Shown here: positions 38,401 to 46,996 of the stretch, one piece after another
Numbering within the stretch: the first letter of the stretch is position 1
Layout: each line of letters starts with the position of its first letter
DNA from: Paragonimus skrjabini miyazakii
Taxonomy: Eukaryota > Platyhelminthes > Trematoda > Plagiorchiida > Troglotrematidae
Reading direction: 5' to 3'
Length of the DNA: 64,000 bases
Assembly: GCA_014338405.1 (NCBI GenBank)
Contig: JTDE01022146.1
Location: forward strand, 31,921-95,920
The notes under the pieces: generated by a model
Seen by the model: the letters and a program-made list of their open reading frames with translations, nothing else
Told to the model about the DNA's origin: nothing
Databases searched by the model: none
Program-made: the position numbers and the translations under genes

Positions 38401-41330
38401 CCAGACAAACCTCTGCCACACCTGTTCAATTTCACTCCGTATGGTATGTTTCTCCTCTCTCTCACACACACAGTTGGGTTCAGTTTACTAAGTGCAGCAA
38501 GTGACAACTTTATGATAAATATATCGAACTTTGAGCAATTGAGTGCGGTCGTTTGATTAGGGCTCCGTTTGATTTGATCAGAGTTGAGTAGTCATCGTTC
38601 AGCGGGGTTTCCGGCTCAAAACAATACTTAAAATTACACCAAAATTCTTCCATTTCTTACTGTCTGAAAATTAAATCGTTATACTGTGTTAAAAATTTAA
38701 GCGTTTTCTAGTCTCCTAAAGAACAAAATGCCGACCATCGGGTCGGCACTTGGAAACCAACTCGACCAATAGTTCCATACTTGTGTTATCCTTTTCGAGT
38801 TGACGATGTCGCTGATATACGTATGGACTTATTGACGTGTCAACTCTTACGTCTACGTCGACACTTCGTCTGTCGTACTATGAACATTCGTACAACTCAT
38901 CCGTCTGTAATCTGCAACTGCTGTTAATCTAACATACCTCTCATTGTGAGTCTGACGTTTTACACACGCCTAAAGACACCATCGAAGGTTTGACTTCCAG
39001 CCTACGTACGTTTCATGTCACACGGTATACGAGACCACCTTGGTCTGGATACTACCAAGTTGTCCAAGCCTAGACGAGCGCAATCGCGGCTATCGAGCTC
39101 CAACCAACGACCGTGTTGGCTGGTGGTCAAACACTAGCCAAATTTCGGACAGATCTGTCGCTTTTGTCAGAAGCGCTTTTGCTTCCATTTGCAAAACCGG
39201 GCTACGATTGTTTGGCGACGACTTGGTGATATATTATGAAATGGTCAACGCCAAAGCTGTCGCATCAACATAACCTTACGGTGTTCTTCGTGAAAATCTC
39301 TTGTCTTAAAATAAGTGATTTCTATTGTCTGTGAGTTTGCGTACTCACATCCAATCGCGTTGTTGTTTTATTCTCGTTGTTGTACTATGCTGTACTGTGT
39401 TTTCTTAGGTGGAAGTTTTGCCTTAATGGGCTGGGACAATGCCGATGGGACACATTGATTGCACTTACTATATTTGTCGTTGAGCCGAATAGTGGATCAA
39501 AGTGACAGGCTGACATTTTTCTACCGTCTTCGTAATTCTCCGCTTGGTTTTTATCAATTGTTTTAACTAACGCGCTTGTGCATCGTCGTACAAAATAATT
39601 GCGTATGTGAGGAGAATGAATGATCTTACTATACTACTTGTGAGTAGTCAGGCGAATACAGGTACTGAGATATTGAAGTAGCTGAGGAAAGATATGAGAA
39701 GAAAGGTTGAAGTGAAGTCCGGCAAAAAAATACTGCTTTTCATACACTAATTTGTTGTTGACAATTGTGATACTCTTAGATTATCGTTATACACAAAGGA
39801 GTGTTTGCGATCATAGTGTTGTTAAATCATATACCACCTGTATCAGTTTCCTGAATAAACAATTCTTGTGCCACCCACCTTGGCTCACAACATCGACTGT
39901 AACAAACAGCACCGACTACACTGTAGAACCGTCGGTTGTACAATACAAATAGTATGCCATCGTGAACACACTAAACATTAATCATTCTGTCAGCTGGTAC
40001 AGTCCAATCAGACGTAGACTTTAGGAAAGATATGGACGCATTAGTATATCACGAGTGGTTAATCACTCAGGCGAACGACATATGGTTGGCGGCATTCGAA
40101 ACGGATTAGCCTGTCACAGTGACCGAAGCCAAAGGATGCCTGCGCTTTAAACCATCATTCCAAGTGGCTTGCGGTGCACCACTTGCGGTTCCACTCACAC
40201 ACCACGTATCCGGTGTAAACCCGAAGGAATAAGACCAGTAGGTGTGTGAGTGAGGCGTTTGTGTCCAGCCGGCCAATGCTGGTTAGCCAATTGAATGGTT
40301 AGCACGAAAAGGAAACCCTTATTTCTCGGAAAATAAACAGTGAGAGAGACTTCAATGACAAGATCTATACTAGGAAGAAAGATGTATAAAATGTAATACA
40401 AGAAGCATTTCAGTATACGAGTGCATGTTAGTGCATTCCAGAGAGGATAAAATTGAAAAACAAAACTCACAGTTGAATTGCGAAAATATCATCATTCAAG
40501 GAAAGAATAGGTAGAAGATCACAGACACCCAATTTTCTGAAAAGAAGAGCGGATTAGTTGCCAAACGTCCATGGTCTTGGTCGATAATCATTAACAACAC
40601 GGTATACACAGATGCACACACACACATTCACATAACGAGCCATAACTGTATGTACCTGCACCTCTATATTTGAACTGTGACTATTTTACCCATGTGTGTG
40701 ACAACTGTAAGTGATTTGCGTTCGCATGCATTGCTCACATATTTGACAGACTTTTGCTTGTTCACTTAAATTCACAATCACTTTGGTTGCGTTCGTCTTT
40801 TTTCCACTCAGTATCCCATCTGGTTTGTGAACTGTATGTGAATGCGCAATGGTCCAAGTAGGGTTTACTGATAGTTTTTTGTTTGCTGAATTTCTTTTTG
40901 AGTTCTATTGCATCTCCATTTCTACCTCATTTCACCCTCAGAACTATCCATGTCGGACGATGTACAGAAGCTGCTACCCGGAGGTCTGCGTTCGTCTAAT
41001 ACTGAAGCCTGTGTACCATCATCTGTGGACAATGATGCGGCTGGTCTTGTGAACTCAAACCCGGAACAACCACAATCAACGGTAGCCCTGATGTCGGAAC
41101 TTGGGGCGATGGGTGGGGATGTATGTGGCACTCAGGGGTCAATTCCTGAAGTACACAAGACACAAATGCCCCCCGATTCTAGCTTGATCGCATCCACCGG
41201 AAGCAACAACAATAATATCGATAGTCTTAACCCCGAAAACGATTTTAGCAGTCAGTGTCTCGATACAAACACCAACACTAATCCCGATGTAGCCGAGGGA
41301 GTTCCCGGGAATGCAGATGCGACGAGCTAA
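4322..41330 (+). CDS. GSK3: Glycogen synthase kinase 3 (GSK3/shaggy), 3' six coding exons, 5' end missing
   Basis: Spliced CDS 4322-4432, 26637-26767, 34544-34650, 36036-36229, 38257-38443, 40942-41330 (1119 nt, 372 codons plus TAA), in frame at every junction with GT-AG introns. GSK3 is a CMGC Ser/Thr kinase that phosphorylates primed substrates (glycogen synthase, beta-catenin) in the cytoplasm and nucleus. Seen: hinge VPETVYRV, catalytic loop HRDIKPQN, DFG, SAKxLVRGEPNVSYICSRYY (activation-loop tyrosine; Lys of the primed-phosphate pocket), APE, [24 protein letters not shown] (Axin/FRAT surface) and LEACAHNFFDEL. The glycine loop, ATP-binding Lys and C-helix lie in exons not found in the first 4.3 kb, so the start is outside the window. 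The tail after the kinase domain is long and low-complexity. The exon lengths match, as I recall them, human GSK3B exons 4-9, with two fused. Identity is very secure; genus and paralogue are not. Confidence 0.95.
6494..6530. repeat. (TA)n microsatellite
   Basis: About 18 uninterrupted TA units inside the long GSK3 intron. Confidence 0.95.
7805..7826. repeat. Perfect 9-bp hairpin
   Basis: CGATAAGAC, loop AACG, GTCTTATCG. Flanking bases form a second, wider pairing (TAATCACGA near 7798 with TCGTGATTA near 7853). No element or function recognised. Confidence 0.6.
10125..11060 (-). mobile_element. RTE-type LINE, 5'-truncated, dead RT
   Basis: Minus strand. QGCPISPIPFNF and ALGGFGDLGVVLLP, then IEYAVNIAL where the RT active site YADD is expected (codons at 10821-10832 read YAVN, so both catalytic Asp are gone). 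Next come RITLTNLRHL, a divergent thumb, and the tail VSNTTVRRSEL, KSRYTGHAIRLPTVR-TPYHALIRVVTDG. The 3' end near 10125 coincides with that of a near-identical copy at 24278, as expected for one family with different 5' truncations. Confidence 0.8.
11856..12072. repeat. Possible solo LTR-like unit with hairpin and TATA
   Basis: Starts TGTTATGACCCGC, contains a perfect 8-bp hairpin (TGCAGACG/CGTCTGCA, 12010-12027) directly followed by CATATATATAG, and ends near TTGGTGCA. The TG...CA form and a TATA-like box fit a solo LTR, but no second copy or target duplication was found, so this is tentative. Confidence 0.25.
12180..12720 (-). mobile_element. Non-LTR retrotransposon RT relic, second LINE type
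   Basis: Minus strand, about 12720 to 12180. RQFQKKCGGRNQLLYAIFMD and FNKTFDSVSNKALWNF match the RT palm motif FxDxxKAFDxVxR of LINEs. Further on, RLRNFTIRILLVNDGASF stands where the FADD box belongs (the first Asp is replaced by Asn). The wording differs from the RTE family elsewhere in the window (FLDIKGAFDSVDR). Frame changes and lost catalytic residues make it a pseudogene; the clade is not assigned. Confidence 0.7.
13150..14000 (-). mobile_element. Penelope-like element, GIY-YIG endonuclease end
   Basis: A 215-codon minus-strand frame (13998-13351) carries IFIRLPFKSD, NRRLYQTLRRTFPAA, YSFSCSFTAEYVGRTTRRL and SKRIKEHHPAWL, then INSAVVAHLADTDHRVDPTQ-AFRVV and AETIVIRLRNPILC. This is the GIY-YIG endonuclease of Penelope-like retroelements, with the YVGRT(T)RRLxxRIxEH core intact. 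The RT part upstream is missing, so the copy is 5'-truncated. The element probably continues to about 13200, where CTGATGATGAATTATCG (minus strand) resembles the tail of the 36240 copy. The open frame over 215 codons suggests it is younger than the other Penelope pieces. Confidence 0.88.
16676..16999 (-). CDS. Unrecognised acidic ORF, 107 codons
   Basis: Begins ATG directly after an in-frame TGA-TTT. It reads MYFDTSDSDLDQMYSSSLGP, KLRCLERLIEENFNIRATNG, SPNHNTYVRLEAENEEEDYE, VTAAKGAAKGGG. Its composition (acidic N-terminal and central parts, no long hydrophobic runs, a helical ERLIEENF patch) looks more protein-like than neighbouring chance frames. No family is recognised. The last third after KGGG is less convincing; a GTGGAG just there could be a splice donor. 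It could be an exon of an antisense gene nested in the GSK3 intron, a retrocopy, or part of an unknown mobile element. Confidence 0.3.
   Translation of the reverse strand: MYFDTSDSDLDQMYSSSLGPKLRCLERLIEENFNIRATNGSPNHNTYVRLEAENEEEDYEVTAAKGAAKGGGRQSSSYTRPSMFASKCTQLEENRNKKTGLFLVRHE
19033..19150 (-). repeat. SINE fragment (head part)
   Basis: The minus strand shares the leader (TGACCATTCAGTCATGCCTA, then TTGTGAGG) and part of the body with the 1093 SINE. The tRNA-like head is badly diverged and the 3' body is missing. Confidence 0.5.
22316..22345. repeat. Three tandem 10-bp repeats
   Basis: Three head-to-tail copies of TGACTATTC followed by T or A. Confidence 0.8.
24278..24845 (-). mobile_element. 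RTE-type LINE tail, 5'-truncated copy of the 10125 element
   Basis: Nearly identical by eye to 10125-10700 over about 570 bp, same strand. The minus-strand frame reads VRRSEFLLCPITQIVKMHKS, RYTGHVLRLPTVRTPYHALI, RVVTDGCKKRPRDN, the C-terminal end of the RTE RT ORF. It stops abruptly at about 24845, whereas the other copy continues into the RT palm, so it is a more severely 5'-truncated insertion. Confidence 0.8.
26637..26767 (+). CDS. GSK3: GSK3 exon b: catalytic loop and DFG
   Basis: The acceptor ttccag ends at 26636; the donor is gttagt at 26768. The 131 nt start in phase 0 and end with two bases of a split Ser codon. They encode LYMYQLLRSLAYIH, the catalytic loop CHRDIKPQN (catalytic Asp codon 26700-26702), LLLNPATGVLKLC and DFG. 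The Arg of HRD also forms part of the primed-phosphate pocket in GSK3. The exon sits between a 22-kb and an 8-kb intron. Confidence 0.96.
28263..28455 (-). repeat. tRNA-derived SINE, diverged
   Basis: The minus strand shows the same order of segments as the 880-1335 SINEs: damaged box B region (ATATTTGAACCACA on plus), body (TTCAAGTTTAGTGCTTC on minus), and tail down to AGTAGTTAGG on plus. More diverged than the copies at 52 kb. Confidence 0.6.
29385..29435. repeat. (AT)n microsatellite at the 3' side of an RTE copy
   Basis: About 25 uninterrupted AT units. It lies just beyond the C-terminal coding end of the minus-strand RTE copy, so it may mark or have grown from that element's 3' terminus. 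Confidence 0.95.
29436..32045 (-). mobile_element. RTE-type LINE, near-complete but inactivated copy
   Basis: Minus strand, 5' to 3'. AP-endonuclease motif AGDLNAQVCRLG (about 31950) with LLQLCADYGLFLTSINFRR, then the linker RKLFNLGRTTGGRKPSVGEV, ERWAEHFQQQF-like segment (31125-31313). RT follows: EEQASFRPDRKCTDNI, AVFLDIRRALSSVGRAALWN (30451-30813), QGCPASF, TEYEYDIPLIC where YADD is expected (codons 30340-30351), the RT connection GMALVPTKSKMLSQDWQD, and the C-terminal PPGWGLKVIG near 29610. Several frameshifts and a lost catalytic Asp show it is not active. Confidence 0.87.
32090..33066 (+). mobile_element. RTE-type LINE 3' part, split by assembly gap
   Basis: Plus strand. Before the gap: WFVYVVGCISRGGDAEIEIK and ARISRAWAIFASLRHF. 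After it: LRSILLYGSESRPVCKEDIN, VFDHRCLCDLAHIKWTDRVS, LGHVLRMLSDRLPYRALYAE, MCRLPGWGLRDHSNRCLETL and the terminal MCRNQWRTC. One in-frame TAG sits just before LGHVLRM. The copy ends about 33066 in five ATG/GAT repeats, a microsatellite-like 3' end typical of RTE elements. Confidence 0.87.
32329..32428. other. Assembly gap (100 N) inside an RTE copy
   Basis: Exactly 100 Ns. Both sides belong to the RTE ORF, and by comparison with the 2015 and 46440 copies only about 10-15 nt should be missing between them. Confidence 0.98.
34544..34650 (+). CDS. GSK3: GSK3 exon c: activation loop
   Basis: The acceptor tatttcag ends at 34543; the donor is gtgagt at 34651. The 107 nt complete the split Ser and encode SAKVLVRGEPNVSYICSRYY, then RAPELIFGAVEYTCQI. 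It carries the conserved Lys of SAK and the tyrosine of VSY that is autophosphorylated in GSK3. GAVEYTCQI replaces the vertebrate GATDYTSSI, a lineage difference just before the Asp-Trp of kinase subdomain IX. Confidence 0.96.
34651..36035 (+). other. GSK3: GSK3 intron (1.4 kb)
   Basis: From gtgagt to atttcag. No element or gene recognised. Confidence 0.9.
36036..36229 (+). CDS. GSK3: GSK3 exon d: subdomain IX-X, Axin/FRAT-binding region
   Basis: The acceptor atttcag ends at 36035; the donor is gtaatt at 36230. The 194 nt encode [58 protein letters not shown] and RPHLWSK. The [10 protein letters not shown] and EMNPxY segments form the Axin/FRAT-binding surface in mammalian GSK3. As I recall human GSK3B this stretch is two exons (98 + 96 nt), so an intron appears to be absent here. 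A Penelope-type tail starts about 10 nt after the donor. Confidence 0.96.
36230..38256 (+). other. GSK3: GSK3 intron (2.0 kb)
   Basis: From gtaatt to atacag. Its first 260 nt hold a Penelope 3' end. I see nothing identifiable in the remainder. Confidence 0.9.
36240..36490 (+). mobile_element. Penelope-like element, 3' end of GIY-YIG ORF
   Basis: The plus frame DALEVGRLLAITETIVIRVH, SPPLCAQKRLIKTLNLPRPC matches the C-terminal end of the Penelope ORF at 13351-13998 (AETIVIRLRNPILCSHKK...LQLPWP). Stops precede it, so only the last 40-60 codons and the 3' UTR remain. The tail reaches GATGATGAAGTACT near 36477-36490, like the tail of the 13150 copy. It lies immediately inside the intron, about 10 nt from the 5' splice site. 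Confidence 0.75.
38257..38443 (+). CDS. GSK3: GSK3 exon e: end of kinase C-lobe
   Basis: The acceptor atacag ends at 38256; the donor is gtatgt at 38444. The 187 nt encode VFRPRVPANAIQLVSQLL, DYTPSKRLKPLEACAHNFF, DELRLEETRLPPDKP and LPHLFNFTPY, ending with one base of a split Glu codon. This is subdomain XI, with the invariant Arg of SKRL. Reading past the donor gives an open frame to 38556, which is intron read-through rather than coding. Confidence 0.95.
38729..38748. repeat. Perfect 8-bp hairpin
   Basis: TGCCGACC, loop ATCG, GGTCGGCA. GC-rich compared with its surroundings. Function unknown. Confidence 0.6.
40192..40252. repeat. 12-bp inverted repeat with 37-nt spacer
   Basis: CACTCACACACC at 40192-40203 pairs exactly with GGTGTGTGAGTG at 40241-40252. 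Could be the ends of a tiny palindromic element or chance purine/pyrimidine repetition. Confidence 0.6.
40942..41330 (+). CDS. GSK3: GSK3 terminal exon: C-terminal tail
   Basis: The acceptor accctcag ends at 40941; TAA is at 41328-41330. The 389 nt complete Glu (ELS, matching QELSSNP of other GSK3s) and then encode about 126 residues rich in Asn, Ser, Asp and Pro, with a polyAsn run and a TNTNTNPD repeat. No domain is recognised. The tail is longer than that of mammalian GSK3B and diverges right after ELS, as expected for an unstructured tail. The in-frame splice to exon e and the single stop support this as the last exon. Confidence 0.92.
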
Positions 41331-43109
41331 TCCTGATCGGAAGCTGTTTATCTTTTTAGTAATCGTCGTTGTACACGCAGACTGAATCAAATCGCTGAAC
41401 CCGATGATTATTGAACGCCATCATCAGCACCATCATCAGCAACAATCCGTTATCATCTTTGCCAGACCACATCAGCCTAGTTACTCTACACGGATCGTGT
41501 GACTGTGTGATGACAATCGCATATATATACACACACGCAGATCCATCCCACATTTGTTGTCGTGTTTTCTGATGGCGCCTCATAATCACTCGTGGTACTT
41601 CCACCTGACTGTAGCCTGTGTCTGTGACCACTTCTTTCTCGTCAGCCGAGATGTCTGACACAAAGATCGTTGACATGTTCTGCGTTATTCTGTCTTCATC
41701 CGATACCTATTTCAGTCTCTTTGTGTACCATAGGTTTCACTTCAGCCCTCCCTCAGTGATCTTTGTTTTACTTTGGTTTTCATCGCTTCCTCCGTTCGTA
41801 CGTGCGTGGGCACTCTTACCACATGCGCTTCATGTGTACGTGGTTCTTTTCTGGTCTGCTTTTTTCTTCCAATTTGCTTGCCCCTTCTGTGATGTGTGTG
41901 CGTAGTACTTTTGTGTGTTCGGCCTAGAAACGCTGTTTTGGCACTACTGTCGCGTCTATCCGTCCCGCATGCATTTCTTGTTCGAATTTCCAAGCTCCCC
42001 TCTATAACACACAGTTACACACACGTGTATGTACGTGCACAGTGAGAGGTTCGTGCTTCTTTACAAAAACTATACATCCACGTACAAGTTCCAGTTTTGA
42101 AATTATCTTTGTCCGACCTCCTCACTGGTGTTCAGGCTCATCTATCCCTTCATTCCTCTGGAGCAGATATATGTATACACGTCTCCGAGGTTTGCACAAT
42201 GGCGGCGGCGACGGGACACACAGAGAAAGAGAGATTGGAACTGATTCAACTGTCTTTCAGTGCAGTCTATTCACTCCGAATTGTCTTCTGGTTGTGTGTG
42301 AGAGAAAGTTGGAATTTGCGCTGATATATCCTAGAAGAAAGGTTCGTGTCCACATGCATTTTGTTCGGTGTGATATGTATGTGTGTGTGTATGTGTGTAA
42401 GGGGGCCAGGCAAGAACACAAGGGGGTTTCTGTAGAACCGTTTTTGTTTTGCAGCATGCTATTGCTGTGTCTTCACCGTGCCTACCGATCAGCCGGAACT
42501 CCAGGCAGCCCCAGTGTCACGTGTGATACCGAAATACACTTTATTGTACTCTAGCGATTGTTGTCAGTTTTATCTTTCATCTTAAACAGTGCCTATTAGC
42601 TGTGAAGCTGAGCACCTATTGTGAGTAAACGAGTAATCGGCATCCTTTGAACAGCGGAGAGCCAACCATAGATCGGGTAACTTAATGCGTCCATGATGTA
42701 TACAACCAGCCCGTTCTGAAGTTAACCAGTACTCTAAAATTAGGCGACCCAAATCCGATTGTTCGTATTTTCAACATCAATGTTTTAACAGTTTTTACCA
42801 GTGGTTTCTATTTTAAATATGACAGAATAATTCTCATCAGTTCGTCATGTAAATAGTCATTTGTGGGTAGATAAGTCAGCAGTATTACACCAACAGTCCG
42901 CACTTCTACGTTTTCCTGTCGTAGGAAGAAGAAAATGTCCTAGTTCGGAGACATGGGTTGGGACTGAGGTCATAGTTCAAATTTCAGTGTGTATACTTGA
43001 TACCAGCTGAACTTCGTTGTAAGTCCATGAGTAGTCGCTTTATGCTTTTAGTCATCAGATGCTTTTCTCTTTCATAATGTATGTGACATTTTTTATCAAA
43101 ACAACACTA
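41331..43109 (+). other. GSK3: Probable GSK3 3' UTR and downstream flank
   Basis: Follows the TAA directly. It is rich in TG/CA runs. Reading row by row I found no canonical AATAAA or ATTAAA up to 43109, so the transcript end cannot be placed. Open frames here (for example 42042-42554) show no recognisable domain. Confidence 0.5.
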
Positions 43110-45243
43110 GATCTTGACGCGGTGTGATGGCTTGTGTATCTCGGTTACCTATTGGGCCAAACTAGACGGTGCGACGATCACGCCGATAGAGTCACTCTTA
43201 CCAGACAGGTCAATAGGTAGAGGTCTGACAAACCAAACTCCTTTGGCCTCCATGTTGAGAGTTGAAAGAAGGTTGGCATCTTTTTCCGGAAAAAGTACCC
43301 GTTGTGGTACACTGTCACCCATCCGCAGCCTTTCGGTACAGGCTTTTGAGCCAAAGGCTTTGGTTGAGAACCCTAATCGTTTTCCTGTCTAGGTCTGGGC
43401 CTCCTGACAATATCTCAGCCCACATACCATCATGACTATTCACACCATCAGTAACTGCGTACTGCATCAGCCGTCTCATAGTACAAACTGAGTCACCCTA
43501 TCAGCTGTATACAGCAGTGTGGATAGGCAAAAACATGCTACTACTGATCCCCTCTTTTACCGTCTTATCAAATTTAGTTCTCAAGCTTCTCCCGATCCCG
43601 GTTTCTGGTATTCATTCTTCAGGTCTCACAACAGATATGGTTAATCGTAGTAACACTGTGCCGGTAAGTCCCATCTACCATCCAGCCCCAGGCCTCTCTC
43701 CTCCCTTGCTTAGGCCTAGAATGCAAATTAATGTAGGTGCTTTGAATGTTTGCACCGTAAAACAAATAGGTCAACAGACTCCTCTCACACGGACTTTAGA
43801 TTCGTTAAATGTCCATGTCTGTTCTGTTTCAGATATCAGAACAGTCGTAAACGTGTGGAACTAACAGCACCCGCACTGTCTACCCAATACTGGTTATACA
43901 CTTCGAATGACTACAGCCACCGCTTCCGGTCAGGCTGGATTAGGCATAGTCCTCAGCATGACGGCCGCATTGGTAGATTGGATTCCTGTTAACAGTAGAC
44001 TTTATACCGTCTGCTTGGCAGGTTCTGTTAAGGCCAGCTCTAGACACAACTTTCAGAAATCTTTTCGTTGTGTCTGCTTATGCTCCAACTGACTGTAGTG
44101 ACGTCGGTGTCGATGACGCTTTTTATTCGAATCTGGCTGCTCTTATTCAGTCGGTACATGGTTCTGGTGTAGTCATTCTGGCTGGAGATATGAATGCCCA
44201 GATCGGCCACCTTGTTGAGGCCGAGTCTCGTCTAAGTGACATGTTTGGGATGGCATCACATGGCTCGGACAATGGCGGGCGGCTGTTGCAACTGTGCGCT
44301 GAGCATAGGCTATTGTTAGCCAGCACTAGTTTTAGACATCGTGCACGTCACAGTTATACATGACGCCCTCGTTCTCCGAATCAGACATGGTTTCAGATAG
44401 ATCACATGGGTGTTGCTTATGAGTGGCGGGGCCTCATTCATGACTGTCGTTCTTATTGGAGCATATAATTGGATTCGGATTATGCGTTGGTACATTGTCG
44501 TTTAGTTCTTACTTTTGTTGGACAACGACCCTACGGACAACAACGATTGGCAGTTGAGAAACTGGCTGTGTCGCTGCTAAAACATAAGTACCACACGAGT
44601 CTAGAACACAAGCTTAGCAGTTCTCATTCCAAAACCCCTGATGTCTGTTGGACGGGAATATCCCAAGTCAATCATGAAGCAGATACTATATCATGCGGCA
44701 CGGTGGTTTATGGGGCAAACAAATATTGGATTTCAGAGAAATCCTTAGAGTTGTTAGATACCAGACGGAACATTCCTCCTCGCGGTTTATATAATAAATT
44801 TATGAAAGATATCGGTAGCCTGGTCGTTGATCCTAACGTTTGGTTAATGGGAGAAGTTAAAGGAATGGAAACCACTCTTGCTTCAGGGAAAAGTAGCTGA
44901 CTGTTCAAGCTTATCCATGCTACTGGTCCCAGACAACTGTCTGTCAGTGAAGCTATCAGCGAGACAGATGGCACATTAATCCATAATAAGCCCAGAAGAT
45001 TAAATCGTTGAGCGGAACATTTTGAGAGTCAGATTAGCTGGCCTCCTGTGTTGTCATCACAAACCACCACCGACTAAGACAGGTTCGCAATTGCCTTTCG
45101 GCTCTCAATCCCAATAGGGTTGCTGGCCCAGATGACCTTGCGACGGCACTTTTCAAAAAAGGTGAGTTGGCGTTAATGAAAGCCTTGACTCAGTTGTTCC
45201 GACTTGTGTGGACGACGGAGACTATCCCTCTGTGCCTGGGTCA

Positions 45244-45689
45244 TGTAAACCCTCGAAAGAATACGCTGATTCGTCCACGATATAGTAATGTGCCTGACAG
45301 AAATCAGATTCTCCTCGTAGTAATTATCACGGAAAGTCTTGATCCAGAAAATAACATGACTGTCCCCGTACTAGCTCCCAAGACAAACCAAAACACAATT
45401 ACAAAAAGCAACTTTGTTTCGCTCCAACAACGTGTGCGACAAGGCGGTACTTATACGATGCATAGCGACCTACGAACGTTCTCGAATCAGAAAACCGAAG
45501 GGCAGTTGGCGAAATTATTAGTTAAGGTCACTAAGCCACCATGAGCATAGCGGACTAGACGCCGAACAGGTAAAACATAGCCAAGGTTACTTCTGGATTG
45601 TTCACAACAGTTCCGCCCGTTCTGGTTGGATAAAATCGTTTTTCTGGAGGAATGAATCGGTTTTGGACGGGAAAATGGACTCCCTAACA
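45244..45689. mobile_element. Solo LTR nested in the RTE copy
   Basis: 446 bp beginning TGTAAACCCT and ending CTCCCTAACA, flanked by identical 5-bp target duplications GGTCA (45239-45243 and 45690-45694). Removing the insert and one duplication restores an uninterrupted RTE reading frame (CLGH-SIIVPIFKK), which is strong proof of insertion. TG...CA ends with a 5-bp duplication are the signature of LTR retroelements. No internal gag/pol remains, so it is a solo LTR left by recombination. The open frame across it is read-through. Confidence 0.88.
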
Positions 45690-46996
45690 GGTCACTCGAT
45701 AATAGTTCCTATATTCAAGAAAGATATCAGAAGCTCTTACGAAAACCATAGGGAAATTAGTTTGATTTCAGTCATTGCTGGGGTTCTGGCATCCATTATA
45801 CTTCATTGACTCTGCAGCTCGGGAGGTAAACATTAGAAAAGAACAGGCAGGGTTTCGCCCTGGTCGAAAATGTGCTGATCACATTCTTACTGTTCACCAA
45901 GTTTTTGAGCAGTATCATTTATACAGCCGGCCAAAAATTTTCGTGTTTCTTGATTATAAAGGTGCGTTCACTTTGGTGGATCTATCTACAGTTTTAGACT
46001 CTCGAACGCAGCGGCGTACCCACCGATTACGTGAACATACTTTCGCCGCTTTATTCCCACAATTCAGCTCAGGTTAGGTTTTACTGTGAACTCTCTAACG
46101 GTTTTAGCACTAGGGGAAGCGTTTACCTTGTTTTTTGTTTATTTTCATCATTGACGAAATAATGGATTATTAGTTCCGGCACAAAATGCCGGTGTGGAAC
46201 TCCGACTTGGTGGAAGATTGACTGATATCGATTATGCTGACGACATGATGTTGCTGTCTGACAAGCAGTAAAGACAATGTCATAAGCGTTTTTATGCCCT
46301 ACCAAACACTTCGAAATGCGTCCTGTAGTCTCAAAGTGCAGATTGTATCTGCATGATTTGTAATTGCGTAGAATTATTGTTAGTAAAGTTATGAATGCTG
46401 TTGACTGGTTTGTGTACTTGGGAGGCTGCGGCTGAGGTGTATGGAATGAAATAAAAGCGCGTATCTCTAAGGCTTGGACGATATTCGCCAGTCTAAGACA
46501 TTTCTGACGACAGAGAGACACTTCTCTGAAGCTTAAGGATCATGTGTATAAGTCGACAGTGAGGACTGTGTTACCTTACGGCTGCGAGACTTGTCCGTTA
46601 AGAAAAGAATACATGAAACATCTTCAGATATTTGACCATCGATATTTGTTTTGGATCGTTGGCTTGTTGTGGCACCAACGAGTAAGTAACGAAGAAGTTG
46701 GGAATCGAGTATTTGGTAGCGACTGTCAATCTATTTCTTTTATTCAGTTCGTACATTTGCACAAACTTAGATGGTCAGACCATGTACTGAGGATGCCAGC
46801 TAATCGCGTTCCATACTGACCAATTTTATCGACTCTGCGGCTGACTGGCGTGAGGTGCTAGGTGGACAGATGGTAACCTGATGTAGGTAAATGACGTCGT
46901 TCTCCAGATGGGCTCGCTACTATAGGTCGGTTTCTTCTGCCGGGCTGGGAACTTCGCGACTCATCGAGTCGGTGGCTGAAGACTTTAAATGAGATG

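Larger units (their letters stand above)
38444..40941 (+). other. GSK3: GSK3 intron (2.5 kb)
   Basis: From gtatgt to accctcag. Contains two short inverted repeats (38729-38748, 40192-40252) and no recognisable gene. Confidence 0.9.

Noticed and set aside
38257..38556. GSK3 exon e extended as a 99-codon frame
   Set aside because: A conserved donor gtatgt at 38444 and an in-frame terminal exon at 40942 show that the end is intron read-through.
42042..42554. 170-codon plus-strand frame downstream of GSK3
   Set aside because: Low-complexity Val/Cys-rich translation in the presumed 3' UTR, no domain, no splice or start context.
45167..45544. 125-codon frame in the RTE copy
   Set aside because: Only its first part is RTE; the rest is read-through into the solo LTR.
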